From the NCBI GenBank assembly GCA_916613615.1, contig OU744732.1:31940673-32004672 (forward strand): a stretch of 64,000 nucleotides of DNA, in the 5' to 3' direction. Positions 11,480 to 23,289 of the stretch are shown piece after piece. The notes under the pieces were generated by a model. That model was not told the origin of the DNA. It worked only from the letters and a program-made list of their open reading frames with translations, and searched no databases. The first letter of the stretch is position 1, and every line of letters begins with the position of its first letter. Both the position numbers and the translations under genes were made by a program. Source of the stretch: Steromphala cineraria. Lineage: Eukaryota > Mollusca > Gastropoda > Trochida > Trochidae.

Positions 11480-13335
11480 GTTCTGCTTGCAGTTCTTGGA
11501 CATATCTCTTTCACATAGACCTCCAGAGCTATAGAGGATGCTAGAATTGTTTCTCCTTAAGCCATTTATAATGTTAGCAAATGTTATGCTTGCAGTTGTT
11601 GCAAGTTGGACATATCTCCTCCAGATATACCTTTAGAGTTATTGACGATATTAGAATCGTTTCTCCTAAAGCCATTTATAATTTTAACAAATGTTAAGCT
11701 TGCAGTTCTTGCAAGTATGATATATTTCTTCCAGGTATACCTCTAGAGTTATTGACGATATTAGAATCATTTCTCCTAAAGTCATTTATAAAGATAACAA
11801 ATATTTTGATGGCATTAGAAATGTTGCTTTGTAAAGCCATTTATATAGTTAGCAAATGTTAGGCAAAAAAGAATGAAAATATTGAAATAATATTGCAGTT
11901 CTTGCAAGTTGGATATATTTCTTTCAGGTATACCTCCAGAGTTATTGATGATATTAGAATCGTTTCTCCTTAAGCCATTTATTATGTTAGCAAATGTTAT
12001 GCTTGCAGTTCTTGCAAGTTGGACATATCTCCTCCAGATATACCTCTAGAGTTATTGACGATATTAGAATTGTTTCTCCTAAAGCCATTTTAAATGTTCA
12101 CAAATGTTGTGCTTGCAGTTCTTGCAAGTTGGACATATCTCTTCCAGGTATACCTTCCAAGTTATTGATGGTATTAGAATCGTTTCTCCTCAATCCGTTT
12201 ATTAAGTTAACAGAGGATTTTGATGGTATTAGAAATGTTGCTTACCAAAGCCATTTATATAGATAACAAATGTTAGGCAAAAAAGAATGAAAATATTGAA
12301 ATAATATTGCAGTTCTTGCAAGTTGGATATATTTCTTTCAGGTACACCTCCAGAGCTATTGAGGATGCTAGAATCGTTTCTCCTTAAGCCATTTATAATG
12401 TTAGCAAATATTATGCTTGCAGTTCTTGCAAGTTGGACATATATCTCTTCCACCTCTATAGTTATTGAGGATATTAGAATCGTTTCTCCTAAATTTAAGC
12501 CATTTATGATGTTAACAAATGTTATGCTTGCAGTTCTTGCAAATTGGACATATCTCTTTCAGATATACCTCTAGAGTTATTGATGAAATTAGAATTGTTT
12601 CTCCTAAAGAAATTTATAATGTAAACAAATATTATGCTTGCAGTTCTTGCAAGTTGGATATATTTCTTCCAGATATACCTCTAGAGTTATTGAGGATATT
12701 AGAATCGTTTCTCCTAAAGCCATTTATAAAGATAACAAATATTTTGATGGCATTAGAAATGTTGCTTTGTAAAGCCATTAATATAGTTTGCAAATGTTAG
12801 GCAAAAAAGAATGAAAATATTGAAATAATATTGCAGTTCTTGCAAGTTGGATATATTTCTTCCAGATATACCTCTAGAGTTATTGAGGATATTAGAATCG
12901 TTTCTCCTTTAGCCATTTATAATGGTAACAAATATTATGCTTGCAGTTCTTGCATTTTGGACATATATCTCTTCCACCTCTAGAGTTATTGAGGATATAA
13001 GAATCGTTTCTCCTAAAGCCATTTATAATGTTAACAAATGTTCTGCTTGCAAGATGGACATATCTCTTCCAGGTATACCTCTAGAGTTATTGAGGATATT
13101 AGAATCATTTCTCCTACAGCCATATATAATGTTAACAAATGTTCTGCTTGCAGTTCTTGCAAGTTGGACATATTTCTTTCAGATATACCTCGATAGTTAT
13201 TGATGGTATTTGAATTGCTTCTCCTGAAGCCATTTATGAAGTTAACAATTAAATGATTTTGATGGCATTAGAAATGTTGCTTCCTAAAACCATTTATATA
13301 GTTGACAAATGTTAGGCGAAAAATACTGAAAATAT
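11480..13335 (+). repeat. 118-bp minisatellite with higher-order units
   Basis: About 16 units carry GCAGTTCTTGCAAGTTGGA, CATATCTCTTCCAGGTATAC, CTCTAGAGTTATTGAGGATA, TTAGAATCGTTTCTCCTAAA and GCCATTTATAATGTTAACAA. A longer variant, holding AAATGTTGCTTTGTAAAGCC and GTTAGGCAAAAAAGAATG, returns near 11,818, 12,233, 12,757 and 13,272, dividing the array into blocks of roughly 415-525 bp. Several 80-93-codon frames cross units without a shared start. They mirror the repeat and are not called as genes. Confidence 0.92.
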
Positions 13336-14433
13336 TAAAAATTGATTAACAGGATCTCCTCTGATGATTTTGACTATTTATGTGGAATATGCTACTTAGA
13401 ATCCCCTGCAATAGTACATATTACATAATGTAATGTTACTCCCCTTTACGAAAAAACAAGAATATTTTCATTATTCTATTTCTGTACCTTTTGTGCATAC
13501 CTAAGACATTTCAGAAAAAAAACCTACACAAGAGCAAATTTGTATTTATCTTTGATTGTTTTGTCCCTGCCTTTAAACAATTTAATGACAAATATTTAAA
13601 TCAATTCATTAATTTTATCTACCCTAAAATTGTGGCTTTGAATTTCTTGTTTAAACACAATATAGCAATGGTTAAGTCCTTTTACCATGTAAAAAACACC
13701 AATTAGTTATCATTCAACAAAAAGTCTGGTTTTACATAAGTCTTGAAATGTTCTATGATATTATCAAGTTACTTCAATAGCTATCACCGAAGCTGACTGT
13801 AAGTGTATTGTTCTAATCACGATAATTCAAGCTTCAATTCACTTCTGTACTCTTGAAGCCTCTAATCCTTTCTTCACAAGAGGAAACTAAATGTCAACTC
13901 TCATTGTAAAAGTCGTTTAATTTCAAAATTTGATCTCTTCTACATTTGTCGATACATTCATGTCTTCAATTTTTTTAGCGTGATAGTTGTGTTTTTATGT
14001 GTGCTTCATATTGTATCAACAGGAAAATTTGATATTTTGGGCAAAAAGACACATTTAAAGATGTTGTTTCATACTTGCATGTGGTTCAGGCTGAAATATA
14101 GCTATTGAGAAAAGAAATACATCACTTTGTAGAAAAATCTTTTGTCGAAATTTTGATATCATATTTAGATTGTTTAATCAACAATAACATACTTATTTCG
14201 ACGCCCAAAGCACAGTACCCCTTGTAGAAAGGGCATAGCATTTAACGAACCCGCTTTCGGTGACGTAATCATTACGCGTGTAGGATTTACACCATGTCAC
14301 AACTAGCGTATTTGCGTTCAATGGGTATCAACTTTGACAGCAACGAATACTTTATTCAGAGAAAAAGAAAAGAAAATCTAGTCATGAGCGACAAAGACGG
14401 TTATCAAGCGTATATTTAGAGACCGGAAGTTGT
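13336..14433. other. Unassigned stretch
   Basis: AT-rich up to about 14,190. From 14,190 to 14,433 it is richer in GC and CpG, with words such as CATTACGCGTG. That part adjoins the dispersed repeat at 14,434 and may belong to the same old element. No gene seen. Confidence 0.35.
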
Positions 14434-14622
14434 GAGATGGCCACACTTGATTCGCCTTTATGTTGGCGGCCGTTTCGGTAATTTTGGTAAATTATCTCAT
14501 ATTTAATGAATTTTGGTCCGATTTTCCCTAGGCTGCATGGTCGCTAAATTTTTCTAAAAATACAACGAATACATTAAAAATACTTTAAAAAATATTGCAA
14601 GTATGATACAGCATCTTTAAAT
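14434..14622 (+). repeat. Dispersed repeat F, copy 1
   Basis: Shares GAGATGGNCACACTTGATTC, GCCTTTATGT, GCCGTTTCG, TTTTGGTAAATTATCTC and GGTCCGATTTTCCC, in the same order, with 27,162-27,342. No coding capacity. Confidence 0.75.
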
Positions 14623-15647
14623 GATACAGGAAGACAGGAGCTGGGAATTTATCATTCAAAACTGTGAGATATCACTCGTTGAATGTCAAGCATATACAAG
14701 AAGATATCGTTTGGACAGTAGATTTTGAATAATACACTTCAATGACATAAAAGATAGTTTACATAATGAAAATATGACATCACAATGCCATTATGTCATA
14801 ATATTGAACCACAATGAAAAAGGATTTTAAATGACTCCTTGCTAAAAGTTGAAACAGGAAGCTGTACATGGCCACGTAAAGCGGCTCTTTTGAAAGTACA
14901 ATATTCCTTCAGAGTAATGAAATGGTAGTGCTTTGAGCAGGTACACGTTCCTAAATATGGTGCCATATGAATTAAAGGGAATCAACAACCTAGCATGTGA
15001 AACCTAATTGACCATCGTAATGAGAGTGTCCAGACGGGTAAGGGGAGGTCACGTGACACAAACTTGGTATTGGTTGTCAGCTGTAAGCGGTTCGTAACCG
15101 AACGATTTGGTCCCTACCGAGCATAAACACCTCTTTCGGGGCCCTGCTAATAAAACTCTTGAAGTTAAAAATTCGGGTTGCAGACCCCCTTTAATGTCCT
15201 GATCATTATTGTATAGCATTTCGATACATCAATAGATACACTCATCAAAGCATTTAAGGACCACCAATATCTATATATGGATCATCATATACATTTTAGA
15301 ATGTATGAATATTGAAAATCCGGGTGTTCCTTATCTTAGTTTGGTAAGCATACAATTTTAGAGTCATACACTGGTTACAACCTTGAAAATAATTTTCAAG
15401 TTTGAATTTCAACTAGTAGCCGACCTGACACTCAGTATTCAAGCAGTGTTACAGATAAGATAAGCCAACCCAATGACAAAATCATGTTTTGAGTGACCAT
15501 TTTCATTTTCAAGAAAAGCTGAAAAGCAAAAAAAAATATAAAAAATTCATATCAAGGTACATAATATTGTGCAAAAAGAATGAGACCAAGGCTACAATAC
15601 CTGGGTTGCTGGTAAAGTGTGACTATCATATGTAACTGATAACTTTA
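14623..15647. other. Unassigned stretch
   Basis: No exon recognised. A GTCACGTGAC palindrome (an E-box-like word) sits at about 15,050, in a CpG-containing patch running to 15,170. Its function cannot be judged from sequence alone. Confidence 0.35.
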
Positions 15648-15730
15648 TTTATCATATAATGGAGGGTGTTATCGATGCAATAAAGCTATCTGATTAACTT
15701 GGTATCCGATTGCCTCAAAATCTGATAAAG

Positions 15731-15961
15731 ATGCAAATTAGGTCAAAACACGAACTATTTTCTCAAAACTCCATGCATGTCATGCGAGTCCTAAAACGGT
15801 CACTAACCATTGATAATGTTGTCGGGAGTTTTCAGGTTTTGTGTTTCTATCGAATAAAATATCGTACAAAATCCGTCAGGGTAAACTTATCACGCATTCG
15901 TATTTTAGAAATCATAGCTTGGTTTTCCAAGCATTTCAAGTTGTTTTCATCGTTGGTTTAA
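15731..15961 (+). CDS. Short open frame inside element C copy 1 (76 aa), doubtful
   Basis: The first ATG in the shared frame gives a basic, hydrophobic peptide (MQIRSKHELFSQNS at the start, FSKHFKLFSSLV at the end). No family is recognised. The frame in the other copy (39,260-39,562) encodes the same residues here. The three base differences I can see between copies in this stretch (AAT/AAC, GTT/GTC, AAC/AAT) are all silent. Upstream, this copy carries TAA (about 15,694) where the other has AAA, so the 100-aa version is broken here. Coding status is unproven. Confidence 0.2.
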   Translation: MQIRSKHELFSQNSMHVMRVLKRSLTIDNVVGSFQVLCFYRIKYRTKSVRVNLSRIRILEIIAWFSKHFKLFSSLV

Positions 15962-16547
15962 AAAATATAACGATATGCAGCTAACAATATCGAAAAGAAA
16001 AATGTGCTTCTATTTTCGTGAATAACATAGGCATAAATCGCTTTGACCGTGTCGGTTACCAACTTATCAGCAAAAACAAATCATATTCTAGTGGTAGTAC
16101 AGATTATCTAGTAGCGGAGTTTCATACGCAACAACTTTACCTTCGCAAATAGTCGGCGTTTCGTCTAAGGATACCGTAACTGAACTGGCGTAACAACAAT
16201 GACAATGCAGCTTTTCAAAATGCAGTTAGAGTTACTTCCCCTGTTGTAGCGACGTTGACAAGTGGTTCTTAAAAAATTTTGTGTTATAAAAAGATACAAT
16301 GTTTACTCGTGCACTCGGAATCAGACCTAAAATGTCGATAGATTGTAGAAGACGTTTCTAACACTGTGAAAAAAACCATTTCGTGAAGGAATATTTCTAG
16401 ACTGTTCACAACTATACATCGCCGACAATATGACCTTCACCTTGGTTTATTGTGAAAGCAATTACTCCGCGAAATCTAGGTCAAACATATTTTTAGTAGG
16501 AATCATATTTTCGTTTAAACCCGTTTATTTCTAAATGACATTATATG

Positions 16548-16707
16548 ATAAAGAAATTATTAACCTCTTGTGTTTCCGTATCATTAATATCATATAATAG
16601 GAATAAAAATATATGTATAATGCTCGCCAAAGGCTCGCATAATACAAATTTTATTCCTATTATATGATATTAATGATACGGAAACACACTCAGTTAATAA
16701 TCTCTAT
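16548..16707. repeat. 160-bp palindrome at the end of element C copy 1
   Basis: Two arms of about 78 bp meet near 16,627. Thirty-nine consecutive bases, from GTGTTTCCGTATC to AGGAATAAAA, match perfectly between the arms. The inner parts (ATAATGCTCGCC against GGCTCGCATAAT) match with gaps. The arms carry ATATCATATAATAGG, echoing the element end TTTATCATATAATGG. Confidence 0.85.
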
Positions 16708-16800
16708 ATATATAGCTTATCATTTTGATCAATGAGAGCTGGCTACCCCTCAATATCGATTTAACTTCATTGATCACAATGATAAGCTATATATAAACAA
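16705..16800. repeat. Inverted repeat around ATAGCTTATCATT
   Basis: TATATATAGCTTATCATTTT and GATCAATGA are answered by TCATTGATCA and AATGATAAGCTATATATA about 40 bp later, giving a hairpin of roughly 28-bp arms with one mismatch cluster. It abuts element C and lies just before the chain of TTAA elements. Confidence 0.7.
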
Positions 16801-16879
16801 AGTATGCTACTATCGATTTAAAAAATGTTTCATACAATTTGTAAAATTTTTTTTTTTTTGTAGATCTCTCAACTTATCT

Positions 16880-16902
16880 AAAACATGCTACTTCTCCTTT
16901 AA
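16880..16902. repeat. Orphan MITE-A right end abutting MITE-A copy 1
   Basis: AAAACATGCTACTTCTCC followed by TTTAA matches the MITE-A right terminal repeat at most positions. It shares its TTAA with the left end of the complete copy that follows. No matching body lies upstream, so it is either a remnant or a duplicated end. Confidence 0.6.
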
Positions 16903-17226
16903 AGGGACAGTAGCACGTTTTTGAAAATTTTATATTTTCAATTTTTAACTGATAATTGTACGTTAATGTTTAATGTACTATTTTGATAGTGTGAACAATC
17001 TCATTACACAAACCCATCATCCATAGTCAGAGGACAAATTATAAAGATTCACATAAAGTCCATTTTTGTGTGAACACCTTTGATTCATTTTGTGTAAGGA
17101 AAAGGAATCATGATTTATTACTGCTTCATTTTGCTTAAACACATTATCTTTCAACTGGAACCCTTTTTTTACCGTTTCCCTGACACCACCTTATATTCCC
17201 CTTAAAACGTGCTACTTCCCCTTTAA
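16899..17226 (+). mobile_element. MITE-A copy 1 (TTAA-flanked)
   Basis: Left end TTAAAGGGACAGTAGCACG, right end CGTGCTACTTCCCCTTTAA. The interior has the family blocks CCCATCATCCATAGTCAGAG and TTGATTCATTTTGTGTAAGG. This copy lacks the GGCGGCC core word that most others have. Its right TTAA is also the left TTAA of MITE-B copy 2. Confidence 0.85.
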
Positions 17227-17428
17227 AGGGACAGTCCTATCAGGATATTCTTTATGGAAACAAAAAAGAGGACACAGTGATGTATTCTTTTCTTTTTTAA
17301 ATTGTTAAATCTAGAACAAACAAATTATTTAAAAATAAATGTGATATAATCACTTATTAATTATACAAAAGTATAAACAAGGAAGTACTCTTGAATTTTG
17401 TTTCCACCCAATAGGACTGTCCCTTTAA
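17223..17428 (+). mobile_element. MITE-B copy 2 (TTAA-flanked, 206 bp)
   Basis: Left end TTAAAGGGACAGTCCTATC; right end ATAGGACTGTCCCTTTAA, its near-perfect reverse complement. The first seven terminal bases are shared with MITE-A and the rest differ. There is no protein. It is inserted head-on at the TTAA closing MITE-A copy 1. Confidence 0.85.
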
Positions 17429-19269
17429 CTGCCAGGTGCACATGGTTGTATGTATGTTTACTCATTGGGACAGACTGAATCGATCCATATGATTGGCTAA
17501 TCCTATTAGCATCGTATCTGATTCGCCAGGATTATGAACAGAAGCATCACATGTGTTCGGTACAGAAAGTGCTAAGAACTAAACAATTATCAAACGGTTG
17601 CTCCAGTTATTAAAATCCTTCATTGCAAAATTTGTTGCTGAGAAAATAAACAAAAGGTTTGTTCGAATAAGTAAACATTTTGCAATTTCTTTTGTTATCA
17701 TGTGAAGTGTATAAGCATCTGTATTTGAAATCCAATGAAGCTTTTGTAAAATAATGGGATATATGTATAATAGTGTCAAAATTGATTGACTTGCCTTTCA
17801 AAACAAGGCATCAGTGACAATTTGGCTTTCTTCGTACCTTCATTAGAAAATATACTGATATATTTCATATGTGTCACACATAACTAACATGATACAATGT
17901 CCAAATTGTTGCTAATTTCATTAATATAATTTATTGTTAATGTCTTACTCAAGTTATTAAAAAAAGTGATTGGATTGTAAAATGTTGGATTTATTTATTG
18001 TAAAATGTAAGATTTGCAAAATGTTGATAAAGGTTGATATCTCTACAAAAGGGACAGCATTATAGAAGATATATTATATTTATAGAAAAAATGTGAGGAA
18101 TGAAAACCAGAGAGTCATGACTGTGACAGGAAAAGTTCAAGATTGAAAGTCATGAAGATTTTAGAATAGAACAATGTTTCTATTCATGTAATTGAAAATG
18201 TGAGTTGCTATTTAGTCCAGACAATTGACAGAATAAACAGTATGGTAGCAATCGGAAGTATTTTCATCTAGAACAAAATGTTGATCTCCATTTTACTTGT
18301 TTGAAGTGATAAGAATAATTTTGAAGGATGTCGAATGTTTATTTTCTTGAATGGATAGGTCTTTAATTTAGTAATATACTCCTCAAAAACACTTAAGCAA
18401 CAAGAATTGTCAGTAAAATATGTTTATCATTCTAGGTAGCCGCATACAAGAGCTAATAAGTTTGGTTATCTCAGTTAGATATTGCAAGAAATTGCTATGT
18501 GTATAATCATTGCAGACATGTTAACACTTTGACGTAAAGTCAATGAGATCACATGACTTTTTTTGCATGATAAATTCTGGATTTATAAAAACATCTCTTT
18601 TTTTAACGAATGATTAATTAGAAAAACTGGATTTAATCAAACAGTTCAAGATTATATTAACAGCAATGACATCATCATGTTATTAACTTCATTCAATCAA
18701 CAAAATAATTGTTCAAAGACTTTAATTTTGATTAATCTGTTAATTAACAATGAATTTATCATACCCTACTGCAAAACTTCATTGAAGAATTATTGAACAT
18801 CACCTCAAATTATTTAAAATTCAAAAACAAATTTTGAATTATTAACTCAAATGGAACACTTTATAATCATTTGCTCATATTTACAAATTGAAAAATATCA
18901 ACATTTTGAGCGTCTCAACAAAAAGCCTTCTCAATCACCAATAGTTGTTCATTAACATGGCTCAAATCAATTTCAATTTGTGGAAGAGGTTTTTTTATTC
19001 CTGATTGCAAATAATGATCCAGAACGTGACCAATCAGCATGAAGATTAGACCCTCTCAGCTTTAGCAAACACAGTGCCTCCATTTGTTACGATGAACATC
19101 GAACATAACCCGAAATATCACTCCATGAGTATTTGTCAGACAAGCTGTTTTCCATTTTTCGCTCTCAGATTTCATTAGGCAATGTAAGGAATTGAACATG
19201 TGCTATCCTATTGAAGAATAGCCCAACAGTTATACAAAGCAATTCTCTCGGATTGGAGAATAGTCCACC
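17429..19269. other. AT-rich stretch without recognised features
   Basis: Long runs of A/T-rich sequence with no exon, repeat end or long frame. Frames at 17,579-17,801 on the minus strand are short and uninformative. Confidence 0.45.
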
Positions 19270-19632
19270 TTAAAGGGGCAGTAGCACGTTTTTTGATAAT
19301 TTTATATTTTAAATTTTTCATTGATAATTGTTAGTTAATACTAAATGTATTACTTTGACATTGTCAAAAATCTCATTACACAGCCAATCATCCATAGTCA
19401 GTTGACAAAGTATGAAGATTCACATAAAATCCATTGGCGGCCATTTTGTTTGAATACCTTTAATTAATTTTGGGTAAGAAAAATCAAGCGCATGGTTAAA
19501 CTTTACGTTATATATTTGAATTATTACTGCTCCATTTAGTTTAAATGCATTGTCTTTCAATTGGAACCATTAATTTACGTTTTCCTGACATCAACTTTTA
19601 TTCCCCCTAAAAACGTGCTACTGCCCCTTTAA
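19270..19632 (+). mobile_element. MITE-A copy 2 (TTAA-flanked, 363 bp)
   Basis: Left end TTAAAGGGGCAGTAGCACG, right end CGTGCTACTGCCCCTTTAA, perfect inverted repeats. Interior blocks: CCAATCATCCATAGTCAG, AAGTATGAAGATTCACATAA, CCATTGGCGGCCATTTTG and GAATTATTACTGCTCCATTT. It is the best reference copy. TTAA at both ends points to a piggyBac-like transposase acting in trans, by analogy with the family rule of TTAA targets. Confidence 0.9.
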
Positions 19633-20912
19633 ACAGTTATATATAGCAATTTAGTATGCTAATGTTTTCTTGAACAAAATTTATTTGTAAACATGCACAG
19701 AGTATCTCATATCTAATGAGTTCAAAAATGTGATAATATTATCTGGTGATGTACCGTAAATCATTGAATAAAAGACAGGTGATCTTTAATTTTAATTAAT
19801 ATTTATTACCTGCAAATGATACGACAGAGAATTCAGGGCAGACAATTATTCATTCCAGACCCATAACTTGTTCATGAATTGTTTTTATTTAAAAAACAAA
19901 TTATGGGAATATTTTCCTTGAAATATTTGACCTTTGATGTTGATTCATATCATGATGTTTAACACTCAATCAGAATGTATGCATTAATTTTTAAAAGGAT
20001 GATATCAAAAGTTTGATTATTTTTTTACTTCTAACTTGGGATTAATCATAGCAGTGAGAGCTTAGAGCAAGCAAAATTCAAGTCAGGCAATTCAAGGATT
20101 TTATGGTGAAATTTTATCAAATAGGTTAATGATTTTGTATAAAACGAGAGAAAGCAAGTTTAATAACAAATCATTCACGGAGGGAGTTTAGGATATTTTT
20201 TTTTACATGCCCTAAAAATCAAGCAAAATTGCTGACAGAGTGCTGAAAGTAACATTTCAGCGACACAGCAGCCATTGGGACGGCGCACTTACATGTGACC
20301 TAACATTACATACAATTCATAAGCCCAATGATCTACAGAACCAAAGGTCATGAAAAAAGTAGGGGTAAAGTCATAATTGTGTATGTTGTAGAGAAATTTG
20401 GAGTTTTTCTGATAGCTAATGTGAAAATCAATGATAAAAAAATATTTGGTAGTAAGTAGGTATAAAGCTGAGCTCTAGGGGGAAAAATAAGAAAATTATT
20501 TTTATCAGTTATCTATCTCTGTTTTCCTAATTCCTTGAATATGGATATATATCGAAGTACTCTGATGTGAATAAAAATATTTGAAAAAAAAAATCCTTGA
20601 ATATGATTGTCCACTGTATATTTTTATCATTATTTAAGCTGTCTAAAAAAAATGTCATATAAGTAGTGTTGACACTGGTGAGTAAAATGGTCTCAAAGCA
20701 AAGATAATGGGCATTTATAATGCCATTATTTCTGGAACTTTGAGCCAATGTACATCAAAAGACAAATCTTAATGAACATAGTCTTTGAAGAGAGGAAGAA
20801 AGAAAAAGAGCTAGATTTCTTTTATACTTTGATTTCTTGATAGTAGACATTCTGAATTTCTCACATGTTCACATCTTTCTAAGAAATTGCTATCTTATCC
20901 AATTTATATTTA
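19633..20912. other. AT-rich stretch without recognised features
   Basis: No exon or repeat end recognised. The 73-codon minus-strand frame near 20,527-20,748 has no supporting evidence. Confidence 0.45.
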
Positions 20913-21205
20913 TTAGCACGTTCGTCTTCGGATCAGAAGATCCGTGGTTCGAATCCTGCCAGGGGCTCGGCAACTTTGTCTGCAGTAGAAAACTGTTCTA
21001 CAAGCAGTCAGGTTTGGGTGCAATGCTCAACTGAATTTCAGCGCAGTACCACCCATGGTGTGCTAGTTCCAGCTGATGATTGCAGGTTTCGCCCCAATGC
21101 ATAGCCACAATTGTGTTGTGGGCTTTCTCCCTGCAATAATCCTAGCAGCTGCATTATCAGTGAAATACTCTTGAAAGCGGCGATAAACCCCACCTCACCT
21201 CACCA
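20913..21205 (+). mobile_element. tRNA-derived SINE with (CACCT)n tail, copy 1
   Basis: GTGGTTCGAATCCTGCC is a good RNA polymerase III B box, preceded by a tRNA-like anticodon arm (GTCTTCGGATCAGAAGATC). The A box is missing, so the 5' end is truncated or diverged. The body holds GGGGCTCGGCAACTTTGTCT, GCAGTAGAAAACTGTTCTAC and TGTGGGCTTTCTCCCTGCAA. The tail is CACCTCACCTCACC. A second, inverted copy is at 32,890-33,122. Confidence 0.8.
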
Positions 21206-21302
21206 ATTTATATTACCTATCATTGATCTGATAAGGAATAAAAGCTCAGAAAGATTATTGATGTTCTCAATCAAGTTGCCATTCATTAAAATCTTGTTTT
21301 TC

Positions 21303-21563
21303 TTAAAGCGGCAGTGACATGTTTTTTTGAAACTATACTTCTTGAATTTTTTAGCCACAAATATTAGTTAATGCAAAATGTGTCATCAGAGGATCAAACA
21401 ATTTTTTTCTTAACTCTTTTATCTTTAGTCGTAGAGAAATTATCAAATATCATAGGAAAACTGCTGACGGCTATTTTCATTTGAACACCCTACATTTTAT
21501 AACATTTATTTTCATTTTAGTGATATTCCTCTATTTACTTCAAAATGTGATATTGCCCCTTAA
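21303..21563 (+). mobile_element. Diverged MITE-A relative
   Basis: TTAAAGCGGCAGTGACATG at the left and AATGTGATATTGCCCCTTAA at the right are decayed MITE-A ends. Between them, TTAGTTAATGCAAAATGTG and CTGACGGCTATTTTCATTTG keep the family order. It is probably an older subfamily. Confidence 0.6.
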
Positions 21564-22309
21564 ATGACATTCTTTTATACATGTTTATTATTGTTTTTCT
21601 CCTAATTACTACTCTTACTGTTACACCTGTAAATGTCGTCAAGGTATGTTCAATTAAGTCCTCTCAATGACACGGGTAACATATGTGCTGTCAAGAGCCT
21701 TCATCAACCTATAGGTAACACGATGTTGTTCAGGAGATAGAGATGCCGTGAAATCTACATCACGTCGCTAAGGGATATTAGCAAGTTTGATGCCTAGTTT
21801 ACAGCAAGGAATTGTTTACAGGCGAGTAAGCGTGCTTCTCTAATAGGTCTATTTTAGTAGCAGGATTATGGAACTTTACTTTCCATGCCCCAAGCAGAAA
21901 CATGATCCAGAATGTCTATCAAGTGAATGATTACCTCAATGCTTTGCAAGAAAATTTGCGTCTTATGTGAAGGTTTTTCAGCTTCTCTGGAATACGATTC
22001 CTTAGTGTATTGAAGCTATCGTGTAAAGTTTATGAGGTGAGTTGATATTTTGGTATTTAACTGACATAAATGATGAGACCAACACTCATATAGGTAATCA
22101 TGTTACCATCATGATAATACAATCTTTATCATTATCATCTTCAAGACCATCTAAATTGATCTTATAATCTTGCATTTGGCAAGATAATTGTTTGTTTTTT
22201 TAGATTAAGTTTTAAAACAAAAATTGATCATGAATTTTGTATTTTTGATGACAAACCAAGCATTTCATGGCTGTTAAAACAACAACAGAGTAACAAATAT
22301 GACCTGACA
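21564..22309. other. Unassigned stretch
   Basis: Mixed AT-rich sequence. No gene or element end recognised. Confidence 0.4.
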
Positions 22310-22735
22310 TCCATCCATCAAACCATCCATCCATTCAACCATCTATCCATCCATCCATCCATCCATCCATCCACCCACCCACCCATCCATCCATCCAACC
22401 ATCTATCAATCTATCCATCTATCCATCTATCCATCTATCCATCCATCTATCCATCCTTCCATTCCTCCCTCCCTCCCTCCATCCATCCATCCATCCAACT
22501 ACCCATCCATTGATATCCATCCATCCATCCATCCATCCATCTATCCATCTATCCATCCATCTATCCATCCTTCCATTCCTCCCTCCCTCCCTCCATCCAT
22601 CCAACTACCCATCCATTGATATCCATCCATCCATCTATCCATCTATCCATCCATCCAACTACCCATCCATTGATATCCATCCATCCATCCATCCATCCAT
22701 CCATCCATCCATTCATCTATCTATCTATATCTATA
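22310..22735 (+). repeat. (ATCC)n microsatellite with larger repeats
   Basis: ATCCATCC tracts with CTATCCATCTATCC variants. Larger blocks containing TTCCATTCCTCCCTCC and CAACTACCCATCCATTGATA recur with spacing near 100 bp. Frames reading HPSIHPS or GWMDGW come from the tetranucleotide. Confidence 0.95.
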
Positions 22736-22931
22736 TCTGAAATATCTGAAACCTCAAAAGCCATTTGCTAGCTATATTTGTTTTGCTAATAGCTTTTCTA
22801 TACCACTGATTTTCACAATGATATTGAGGGAAGATGTTTATATAGGTACTGTTGAAAGCACTTGAAAGCAAAACTACATTTAGAAAATGCAAATCAAACC
22901 TGAATAAGGTGAATTGGTTTAATAGCACCAA

Positions 22932-23289
22932 TTAAAGGGGCAGTAGCACGTTTTTTGATAATTTTATATTTTAAATTTCTCACTGATAACGGTACGTTAA
23001 TACTAAATGTATTATTTTGATAGTTTCAAAAATCTAATTATACAAGCCAATCATCCATAATCAGAGGCCCAAAGTATGAAGATTCACATAAAATCCATTG
23101 GCGGCCATTTTGTGTGAATACCTTTAATTCATTTTGTGCAAGAAAATGGAAAAGCATGGCTAAACTTGACATTATATTTTTGAATTATTACTGCTCCATT
23201 TAGTTTGAATACATGGTCTTTCAATTGGAACCATTAATTTTCATTTTCCTGACATCATCTTATAATCCCCCTAAAACGTGCCCCTTTAA
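22932..23289 (+). mobile_element. MITE-A copy 3
   Basis: Left end TTAAAGGGGCAGTAGCACG is intact. The right end is shortened to CCTAAAACGTGCCCCTTTAA, a five- or six-base loss inside the terminal repeat (GCTACT missing). Core block CCATTGGCGGCCATTTTGTG present. Confidence 0.88.

Larger units (their letters stand above)
15648..16707 (+). mobile_element. Element C copy 1, 1,060-bp non-autonomous element
   Basis: The left end TTTATCATATAATGG is answered at 16,541-16,554 by CATTATATGATAAA. A long palindrome then completes the unit (16,548-16,707), with arms beginning ATTATTAAC and sharing GTGTTTCCGTATCATTAATA and TCATATAATAGGAATAAAA around a CTCGCC-AAA-GGCTCG centre. The whole unit recurs inverted at 38,515-39,573 with about the same length and few differences. 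Both copies end at the same points, so this is a mobile or duplicated unit. The transposase class is unknown. Confidence 0.75.

Noticed and set aside
11994..13203. Series of 83-93-aa frames that look like paralogous peptides
   Set aside because: Their similarity comes from the 118-bp minisatellite; frames shift between units.
15045..15060. GTCACGTGAC and, at 43,185, GAGCACGTGCTC as E-box regulatory sites
   Set aside because: Palindromic E-box words are common by chance in 64 kb and no promoter or gene lies next to them.
20925..20980. tRNA fragment
   Set aside because: Only anticodon-like arm and B box exist, joined to a SINE body with a CACCT tail.
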